Shown here in pieces: positions 58,576 through 64,000 of a stretch of DNA of 64,000 bases; the first letter of the stretch is position 1, and each line of letters opens with the position of its first letter. Source of the DNA: Accumulibacter sp. GTDB lineage: Bacteria > Pseudomonadota > Gammaproteobacteria > Burkholderiales > Rhodocyclaceae. The translations under genes were made by a program, and so were the position numbers. The notes beneath the pieces are model-generated. The model saw nothing but the letters and a program-made list of their open reading frames with translations. It searched no databases and was not told where the DNA came from. The stretch covers positions 1-64,000 of the forward strand of contig NZ_JAPUVI010000023.1 of NCBI RefSeq assembly GCF_029255285.1, read 5' to 3'.

Positions 58576-60561
58576 TCAAACCTGGACTTCTGGCCTACCG
58601 TTCGCCGAGAGCTCGGGCGTCGCGCCTCCGGGATCGAGCCTTGACTGTTGCCATCTGTCCCACATTCCGAAGTACACCCTTTCCAGCGAGCCAACGAAGC
58701 GCGGCATGTCGAAGAGCGGACAGCGGCTTTTCTCCTCGGCCAATTTCATCCTCAGGCCCCGCAGTCGCTCGGGGTGGCGCGCCAGCGCCAGAGCCAATTC
58801 GTAGTATTCATCGGGCGAGCCGGCAATCAGTTCGCCAAGGCCCGCCGCCTGCAGCAGACTGGCACCCACCCGTCCGGGAAAGGTATCGCCGAGTAGTGCG
58901 ACCATCGGCACGCCGGCCCACAAGATATCGACTCCGGTCGAATGCGAGTTGTACGGAAACGGATCCAGCGCCAGATCGGCCAACTGCAGGCGCGTCAGGT
59001 GGTCAACCCGCGTCTCGACTCGCGGAGCGAAGATCAGGCGCGCCGGATCGACGCCGCGGACCTGCACCTCGCGCCGCAGACGTTCCGGAGCGGAGCCTGC
59101 CGGCAGACTCAACCACAGGTAACTGCCGTCGGACTCGCGCAGCAAGCGGCACCAGAGGTCGAAGACCTGCGGGTTAAACTTGTAACTGTTGTTGAACGAG
59201 CAGAAGACGAAGCCCTCGGCCGGCAGTCCAGCGTCACGTCGCGACGGTGGCCGACCGAGGGCGATCGTGCTGTCCGCCGGCAGATAGCAGTGCGGCAGAT
59301 GCGCGATCGTCTCGGTGTAGTAAGGCGCCTGCGACAGAGGCGTGACCACCGGATCGCCGAGAAGATAATCGGCCAGCCTCGGGTGCCCGATCGTCCCTGC
59401 GTAACCCAGCCAGTTGACCTGGACTGGCGCACAGCGCAAGGCCAGCGCCTCGGGCCGGCCATCGGCCGTCCAGCCGCTGAGATCGATCAACAGGTCGATC
59501 GCGTCAGCCCGGATGCGCTCGGCGGTCTCGCTGACGCTGCAGTCGCGCAGATCGACGAAATGATCGAAAGCCGCTTCCAGGCGTCGTCGAACGTCGCTCT
59601 GGTCGTCTGGCCCCATCGAATAGCCGAACACCTCGACGCGCGCGCGGTCGTGCAACTCGATGACTTGCGGCATGATGAAGCCCACCGGATGATTGCGGTA
59701 ATCGGCCGACAGATAGCCAAGCCGCAGACGCGCCGGTGCCGCCGCACACCTCTTGCGCTCCGTCCAATCGACTGCGGGCGCTTCGAGTATGCTCGCCGGA
59801 ATGCTGTGGCGAGCGAAATTGGACGCCACCCGGCGCTGCTCCTCGGGACTTGCCCCGGGAAACGACAGGATGACGAAGGGGTTGTCACTCAGTTCCCGAT
59901 AGCCCTGGCTCAGCGATCTCAGCCTCTCCAACCTTGGCTGCAGTTCCTCCCAGTCGCAGCGCTTGAGGCTCGCGCAAAGGAGCTGCGACAGGACGCCGGG
60001 GTTCGCCGGATCGTTCTTCCACAGCTCGTTGAGGCAGACCCAAGCCTCGTCGGTCCGATTGCTGCTGAGCAGTGCGGCGGCCAACTGCTCGATGGCCTCG
60101 ACATAATCACCGGGATGAAACTCGATCGCCTTGAGGAAGTACGGAACCGCTGCGTCCCACTTGTGCATGCGCACCAGCGCCACGCCGTAGTTCTTGAGCA
60201 CCTCGGGGTCATCGGGTTTGAGTTCGATCGAACGGCTGAAGCAGGAGATGGACTCATCCCAGCGCATCATCGCCGAAAGCACGATACCGAGGTTGTTGTG
60301 CGCTTCCGGGTCCTCCGGGTGGCGGGTCACCGACAAGCGGGTGACCGGCAAGGCTTCTTCGTAACGCCCCTGCCCGATCAGGGCGAAGCCCAGGGCTTTC
60401 AGTGCCAGCGAATGATTCGGCTGCACGGCAAGTAGCCGCTTGGCCGCCGCCTCGACCTCGGGATACCGGAATGCCTCGACGAGACGCAGCAGGGCGATAC
60501 TGTCCGGACTCAAGGTCCGCCGTCCGCCCCTTACGGTCGACTTCCTGCCCGAATGCTTCAT
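58576..60561 (-). CDS. TPR protein with O-GlcNAc transferase-like (GT41/SPINDLY) domain
   Basis: 661 residues. Tetratricopeptide repeats at about 45-200 (ALKALGFALIGQGRYEEALP, AHNNLGIVLSAMMRWDESIS, VLKNYGVALVRMHKWDAAVP) and a GT41 catalytic part from about 275 to 640: RLRLGYLSADYRNHPVGFIM, IDLLIDLSGWTADGRPEALA, VQVNWLGYAGTIGHPRLADY, FCSFNNSYKFNPQVFDLWCR and the C-terminal PYNSHSTGVDILWAGVPMVA. Such enzymes transfer sugars from UDP-linked donors to Ser/Thr. Last gene of the pilin-to-glycosyltransferase run, 54 nt after the ABC ATPase. Acceptor protein unknown; the pilin or the six-Cys protein are candidates. Confidence 0.9.
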   Translation of the reverse strand: MKHSGRKSTVRGGRRTLSPDSIALLRLVEAFRYPEVEAAAKRLLAVQPNHSLALKALGFALIGQGRYEEALPVTRLSVTRHPEDPEAHNNLGIVLSAMMRWDESISCFSRSIELKPDDPEVLKNYGVALVRMHKWDAAVPYFLKAIEFHPGDYVEAIEQLAAALLSSNRTDEAWVCLNELWKNDPANPGVLSQLLCASLKRCDWEELQPRLERLRSLSQGYRELSDNPFVILSFPGASPEEQRRVASNFARHSIPASILEAPAVDWTERKRCAAAPARLRLGYLSADYRNHPVGFIMPQVIELHDRARVEVFGYSMGPDDQSDVRRRLEAAFDHFVDLRDCSVSETAERIRADAIDLLIDLSGWTADGRPEALALRCAPVQVNWLGYAGTIGHPRLADYLLGDPVVTPLSQAPYYTETIAHLPHCYLPADSTIALGRPPSRRDAGLPAEGFVFCSFNNSYKFNPQVFDLWCRLLRESDGSYLWLSLPAGSAPERLRREVQVRGVDPARLIFAPRVETRVDHLTRLQLADLALDPFPYNSHSTGVDILWAGVPMVALLGDTFPGRVGASLLQAAGLGELIAGSPDEYYELALALARHPERLRGLRMKLAEEKSRCPLFDMPRFVGSLERVYFGMWDRWQQSRLDPGGATPELSANGRPEVQV

Positions 60562-60615
60562 CGACTCCCCGGCATTTTCTCCCGCCCGTGGCGGGCAAGT
60601 TCGCAGCGTGGCAAT

Positions 60616-61509
60616 TCAGGACTTTCCGACGGCGTGCATGAACGCGACTTCGAGCGACAGCGTCGGGCGCACCTCGAGCAGCACGTGCCCGGCCTGGCGC
60701 AGCGCTTCGAGACGCGGCCACAGATCGGCACGCGGCACTTCGCCGATCCAGCGTCCGGAAAAATCCTCGCGCATCCCGGCCACCGGCACCTGGCCGAAGG
60801 TGCGGACGAGCACCTGTTCCTGATCGCCGCTGAGTTCGGCCGGCGCGCGCACGGCACGCAGCACGCCCTCGTGAATCAGGCCGAAACGGTCGGCGAGTCG
60901 CTCGACGTCATGCAGCACGTGCGAGGTAAAGAAGAGGGTTCCGCCGCTACGCTTGTAGTCGGAAAGAATCTCGACGACATCGCGCCGGCCGATCGGGTCG
61001 AGGCCGGACAAAGGCTCGTCGAGCACCAGCAGGCGCGGCTGGAGGCACAGTGCCTGGGCGATCGCCACGCGCTGCGTCATCCCTTTGGAAAAGGAGCGGA
61101 TCGGCTTGCCAGCCACCGCCGCCAGCCCGAGGCGTTCCAGCCATTGGCGACAGTGCGCTTCGAGCCGGTCGATCTTGACCCGATGCAAACGCATGCCCAT
61201 CGCCAGGATTTCGAGCGGCGTCAGGTAGTCGTAAAGATAGGGGTTCTCGGGCACGTAGCCCAACCCCAGCCGCGAGCGCGGGTCGTCCACCGGAACGCCG
61301 AAGATCTGCGCGCTGCCGGCACTGGCGCGGATCAGTCCGATGAGGATCTTGATCGTCGTGCTCTTTCCCGCGCCGTTTGCGCCGATAAAACCGAAGGCCT
61401 CGCCGGCCTCGACGGTCAGCGAAACGCCGCGCAGCGCCAACACCGACGACGGCGTCCATTTCTTGCGATACGACTTGTCGAGCCGCTCGATAATGATGGC
61501 GTTGGTCAT
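60616..61509 (-). CDS. ABC transporter ATP-binding protein
   Basis: 297 residues. Walker A GANGAGKSTTIKILIG, signature FSKGMTQRVAIAQAL (variant of LSGGQ), Walker B LLVLDEPLSGLDP, H-loop TSHVLHDVE. The C-terminal extension and sequence resemble the CcmA/NatA group that drives ABC-2 type exporters. The ATG at 61509 overlaps the stop of the preceding gene by four bases (ATGA), linking it to the 281-residue protein and permease. Confidence 0.93.
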   Translation of the reverse strand: MTNAIIIERLDKSYRKKWTPSSVLALRGVSLTVEAGEAFGFIGANGAGKSTTIKILIGLIRASAGSAQIFGVPVDDPRSRLGLGYVPENPYLYDYLTPLEILAMGMRLHRVKIDRLEAHCRQWLERLGLAAVAGKPIRSFSKGMTQRVAIAQALCLQPRLLVLDEPLSGLDPIGRRDVVEILSDYKRSGGTLFFTSHVLHDVERLADRFGLIHEGVLRAVRAPAELSGDQEQVLVRTFGQVPVAGMREDFSGRWIGEVPRADLWPRLEALRQAGHVLLEVRPTLSLEVAFMHAVGKS

Positions 61510-62351
61510 GGCTTCGCCTGTGCCGTCGGCGTATTGAACACCGGCCATCCGGACGGATCGAGAGCGAACCCGACGCCCAGCGGATCCTGCGGGATCTCGG
61601 TCAGCAAACCCGCCTCGACCAGCTCGTCGAGCCGAGCCACACCCTGGCCGTGGCGTTCGCGGTACTGCGTCACGGCGTTCTGCAGGCGCTCGAGATCGCG
61701 CAGCCGGCTAGCCCTGACTTGCAGATACCTGCGGAAGTTGCCCGCCGGCGAACCCGCCGCCATCGCCTCGACCATGCCGGCCGCATCACCGGTCTGGTAA
61801 CCCTTCTCGATCCACAGCGCGGCCATGTTTTGCAGCGCCCACTGGTCCTGAACGCTATCGGTCACTCGCGGCACGCCCTGCAGCAACCAATGCGCCCCGG
61901 TCGCCGGGTCGCGGCGAAAATGGTAAAAAAGAAATCCGTAGTGAAAGAGCGGATACCAGTCGAAAGTCCGCGCTGCCGAGGCCCGGCCCAAGACGTACTG
62001 CGCGGCGTCGAGCTGGCCATTCCAGGGAAGTATCGCGGCCGCGATGTAATAATTGTCGGCGTGCATCGGGTTGAACCAGGCAATGTCGCGCTGCAGTTTC
62101 GCCTGCACCGCGTAGTCCGCTGGCGCCATCCGCCCCGTGTCGGCCACCAGAACGCGAAAGCCGGCCAGATTGGCCGCCAGGTAGCGATCGCCGCCGGCCA
62201 TCAAGACCTGCGCAAAGCGCGGCAGAGAGATCAGCAGTTCGGGCTCGGTGCGATCCCTGGCAAGACCGGACAGGCGCTGCTGAGCCAGGCCGTAGACCAA
62301 CAGCGACAAGACCCCGGCCAGCCAAATCAAGGCGCCCAGCGAGCGATGCAT
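61506..62351 (-). CDS. Membrane-anchored protein of unknown function in ABC operon
   Basis: 281 residues. One N-terminal transmembrane helix (ALIWLAGVLSLLVYGLAQ), then a helical periplasmic part with tryptophan- and tyrosine-rich pairs (WFNPMHADNYYIAAAILPWN, RTFDWYPLFHYGFLFYHFRR) suggesting degenerate TPR-like hairpins, and a C-terminal part with TEIPQDPLGVGFALDPSG. Overlaps the permease by one base and the ATPase by four, so it is a genuine part of the transporter. I do not recognise the family. Confidence 0.75.
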   Translation of the reverse strand: MHRSLGALIWLAGVLSLLVYGLAQQRLSGLARDRTEPELLISLPRFAQVLMAGGDRYLAANLAGFRVLVADTGRMAPADYAVQAKLQRDIAWFNPMHADNYYIAAAILPWNGQLDAAQYVLGRASAARTFDWYPLFHYGFLFYHFRRDPATGAHWLLQGVPRVTDSVQDQWALQNMAALWIEKGYQTGDAAGMVEAMAAGSPAGNFRRYLQVRASRLRDLERLQNAVTQYRERHGQGVARLDELVEAGLLTEIPQDPLGVGFALDPSGWPVFNTPTAQAKP

Positions 62352-63163
62352 CAGGAAAACTCCCGACGTGCGAAGAGCAGGCTGGCGCCGCTTAACAGCA
62401 GGGCAATGTAGGCCACGGCCATGCTCACCGACCATATGATCGCCTCGTTACCCGGCGGTACCTGATACATTGCCCATTCGCGCCAGTCGAGGCGCGACAG
62501 GTCTGGTAACACCCGCTGGATCAGATCAATCGTCGGTTGGTAAGTACCGAGCAATTGTTGATCGCCGTCGGCACCGCGCGCCAAGTAGTCGACCGTTGCG
62601 CCCAGCGCCTTTCCCGCCACCGCGAAAGCCGCCCCAAGCGCCAGAGGCAAAACGGAAACGGTGGACAGCGCGGCGATGCACAGCGAAAAAGCGCCGACCA
62701 CAGCGGCATCGAGGGTAAGGCCGGCGATCGTGCTCCAGAACGGCAGGCCCAGCGCGGGCGGGAACTCCTGCGCATATCCGCCGCCGGCCAGCAACACGGA
62801 CAGCAAGAGCAGCAAACCGAGCACCGTCGCCGCCAGCGTCGACAAAATCATGATCGCGACCAAGCGACCGGTCAGGAAAGCGGCACGCGAAACCGGATAG
62901 GCAAGCGAGAAGAGGATGACCCGCCGGTCGATCTCGCGTGCCACCAGCTCCTGCACCCAGAACAGGTTCATCAGGATGAGCGAGAATCTGACCCCGGAAA
63001 ACCCGACGTCCAGCGCCACGGTCTGCGGCTGACGCGGTGAAAAGAACCCCGAAAGATAGGCGACGCCGATCAACAGAACACCGAGGACGAAAACCGCCTG
63101 GAAACTTCTCCCCCGCAAGCCGGAACGCAGCCCCGAGACGATGAACTCACGCATGGATGGCAT
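62351..63163 (-). CDS. ABC-2 type transporter permease
   Basis: 270 residues with six hydrophobic helices (for example FQAVFVLGVLLIGVAYLSGF, LLLLLSVLLAGGG, ALGAAFAVAGKALG). Pairs with the ATPase at 60616-61509. NosY/ABC-2 type membrane subunit; likely exports or stabilises something at the envelope. Start ATG 63163 or 63154. A hairpin lies between it and the upstream secreted-protein gene. Confidence 0.85.
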   Translation of the reverse strand: MPSMREFIVSGLRSGLRGRSFQAVFVLGVLLIGVAYLSGFFSPRQPQTVALDVGFSGVRFSLILMNLFWVQELVAREIDRRVILFSLAYPVSRAAFLTGRLVAIMILSTLAATVLGLLLLLSVLLAGGGYAQEFPPALGLPFWSTIAGLTLDAAVVGAFSLCIAALSTVSVLPLALGAAFAVAGKALGATVDYLARGADGDQQLLGTYQPTIDLIQRVLPDLSRLDWREWAMYQVPPGNEAIIWSVSMAVAYIALLLSGASLLFARREFS

Positions 63164-63171
63164 CCAGCAAA

Positions 63172-63195
63172 GGGGCGCACCCGCGGGTGCGCCCC
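63172..63195 (-). terminator. Hairpin between secreted-protein gene and ABC permease
   Basis: GGGGCGCACC / GGTGCGCCCC (63172-63181 and 63186-63195), a perfect 10-bp stem with a CGCG loop, followed on the minus strand by TTTGCTGG. The T tract is short, so partial termination is likely: pilin and secreted protein would be made in excess of the transporter. Confidence 0.55.
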
Positions 63196-63226
63196 GATTT
63201 CGAAGCCGTACTGGAAAAAGCGTCGA

Positions 63227-63622
63227 CTAGGTCGCCGGACAAGTGGTTGTCGCTGGAGTTGCCGATTGTGCAGTCACTTCCGCCGCCGTTGCCGCAGTCG
63301 TCAGGGCAGCGGTACAGCCGCTAGAAGGGCAGTCACTTGCCGCGGCAAGCGCGCAGACGGCCCCGCCGTTGCTCGAGCCGACGAACAGCTTCTTGCCCTT
63401 GGCCGATCCCGCACCGACGACAAACAGTGTGCTGCTGGAGTCAACACCGTCCACGAAAGTATTCGCCGAGCACTTCGGTGTGAAGGACACTTGGACGAAA
63501 CTGCCCGTGGCGACCGACGCCCCATCCTTGGCAGGCCCCCCGGCACAAATGGTCGCGGCATTGGCCGACATTGACGCTACCGCAGCGATGGCAAACACTG
63601 CACCAAGAACGATCTTCTTCAT
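63227..63622 (-). CDS. Secreted six-cysteine protein following the pilin
   Basis: 131 residues. Clear Sec signal peptide MKKIVLGAVFAIAAVASMSA ending in SANA. The mature part is Thr/Ala/Ser-rich with six Cys (ATIC, PKC, AVC, SDC, SGC, TTC), which could form three disulfides, and glycine/serine stretches typical of a beta-rich exposed domain. It has AGGAGA upstream and starts 30 nt after the pilin stop. Not a type IV pilin itself (no GFxxxE). It may be a pilus-associated subunit or chaperone, similar in position to the PilA-C/Spc companion of short pilins; no homology is claimed. Confidence 0.7.
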   Translation of the reverse strand: MKKIVLGAVFAIAAVASMSANAATICAGGPAKDGASVATGSFVQVSFTPKCSANTFVDGVDSSSTLFVVGAGSAKGKKLFVGSSNGGAVCALAAASDCPSSGCTAALTTAATAAEVTAQSATPATTTCPAT

Positions 63623-63652
63623 GTCATATCTCCTGTCATCATTCCGTGTCGG

Positions 63653-63835
63653 TTAGCGGGTCGAGTTGCCGATGGCGGCAGTCAACAAGTTGCGAGCGTC
63701 CGACTGCGCCGACTTGTCTTCACCTTTCTTGGTGTACTCCGAGAACTGCGGAATGGCAATGGCCGCGAGAATGCCGATGATCGCGACAACGATCATCAGT
63801 TCGATCAGGGTGAAACCCTTTTGCAGCTTTTTCAT
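63653..63835 (-). CDS. Short type IVa pilin (PilA-N type)
   Basis: 60 residues. Class III signal MKKLQKG, cleavage before F8, then [20 protein letters not shown] with Glu at +5, and [20 protein letters not shown] followed by [13 protein letters not shown]. Mature length is 53, against 130-160 for usual PilA. The mature chain aligns without gaps to short Geobacter-type PilA (shared F24, Y27, SDxRNLxTA at 38-46) but lacks the C-terminal aromatic residues. The ATG at 63835 has AAGGAG at about 63845-63850; the in-frame upstream extension is not part of the pilin. Prepilin peptidase should process it. Confidence 0.88.
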   Translation of the reverse strand: MKKLQKGFTLIELMIVVAIIGILAAIAIPQFSEYTKKGEDKSAQSDARNLLTAAIGNSTR

Positions 63836-63888
63836 ATGAATGAACTCCTTCGCGTTGAGTGCAACGGACAATCCGTCGAACGAGTACT

Positions 63889-63904
63889 ATCAAGTTCCGT
63901 GCCA
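63889..63904 (-). promoter_or_regulatory. Sigma-54-type promoter of the pilin gene
   Basis: TGGCACGGAACTTGAT matches the -24/-12 consensus TGGCACG-N4-TTGCW except for the last two positions, with the correct 10-bp spacing between GG and GA (in place of GC). Predicted start about 45 nt upstream of the pilin ATG. Sigma-54 with PilR is the standard control of pilA in Pseudomonas and Geobacter. Confidence 0.6.
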
Positions 63905-63977
63905 AGATGGAATCTTCGAAAAACCTCGGCTTTTCGCTTCGTTTGATATCACCGACTGCCCATTGGCGTCACCTGCC

Positions 63978-63992
63978 TGACGAAAAGCGTCA
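63978..63992. repeat. Inverted repeat upstream of pilin promoter
   Basis: TGACG-N5-CGTCA, a perfect 5-bp inverted repeat about 75-90 bp upstream of the sigma-54 element. This is where an enhancer-binding protein such as PilR could sit; it could also be part of a terminator of a gene beyond the window edge. Confidence 0.3.
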
Positions 63993-64000
63993 GCACATCC

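Noticed and set aside
58942-60435. 497-codon plus-strand open frame opposite the GT41 gene
   Set aside because: Mirror of a gene with clear TPR and GT41 motifs.
63653-63871. 72-residue version of the pilin starting at 63871
   Set aside because: The additional 12 residues precede the canonical short leader MKKLQKG and the AAGGAG ribosome binding site lies inside them, so the ATG at 63835 is the real start.

Overview
The window reads as chromosomal DNA of a GC-rich betaproteobacterium. The gene order (rpe-gph-trpE; rpoE-mucD-lepA-lepB-rnc-era-recO-pdxJ-acpS-nagZ; rpmF-plsX-fabHDG-acpP-fabF; earP-efp with Arg32-type EF-P) points to Rhodocyclales, and a 'Candidatus Accumulibacter'-like bacterium is my best guess. 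That assignment is inference from synteny and protein character, not a database result.

Layout. 1-4290 is an accessory block: the N-terminal 795 residues of an SNF2/RapA-like helicase that runs off the left edge, a Phd/YefM-RelE/ParE toxin-antitoxin operon with a frameshifted third gene between its two partners, and about 0.8 kb of degenerate sequence. 4292-13457 holds a TerB-like/DUF697 protein, the SelO protein AMPylase, a small TIGR02647 protein, a PlpD-like patatin/outer-membrane-barrel protein, a CBS-domain protein and secA. 13527-19470 holds argJ, a methyltransferase, apaG, rpe-gph-trpE and a Fur-family regulator. 19771-20431 carries an integrase fragment next to tRNA-Cys and tRNA-Gly, probably the scar of an integrated element.

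20524-35132 is a long run of housekeeping genes: pgsA and uvrC, then earP-efp on the opposite strand, then two minus-strand transcription units. The first is rpoE-rseC-mucD-glutaredoxin, closed by a clear intrinsic terminator. The second is lepA-lepB-DUF4845-rnc-era-recO-pdxJ-acpS-nagZ, most of whose genes overlap by 4 nt. The rpoE unit lacks rseA and rseB. 35327-43481 holds nadB, ygfX and the complete fatty-acid cluster yceD-rpmF-plsX-fabH-fabD-fabG-acpP-fabF, with hairpins that could set differential expression. 43598-51127 holds a maf-type gene, a tetrapyrrole-type methylase, the rluC-HAD-Rieske-sppA operon and rne. 51338-58515 is mixed metabolism and regulation (class V aminotransferase, DUF808, ilvE, LysR, GlxA-like AraC regulator, HD-domain protein) ending in a broken FkbM methyltransferase fragment.

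The right end (58576-63904, minus strand) is the most interesting part. A 60-residue type IV pilin with a sigma-54-like promoter is followed by a six-cysteine secreted protein, an ABC-2 type permease, a membrane-anchored protein of unknown function, an ABC ATPase, and a TPR/O-GlcNAc-transferase-like glycosyltransferase. The pilin aligns without gaps to the N-terminal part of the very short Geobacter-type PilA. Together these look like one pilin-centred locus for export and modification.
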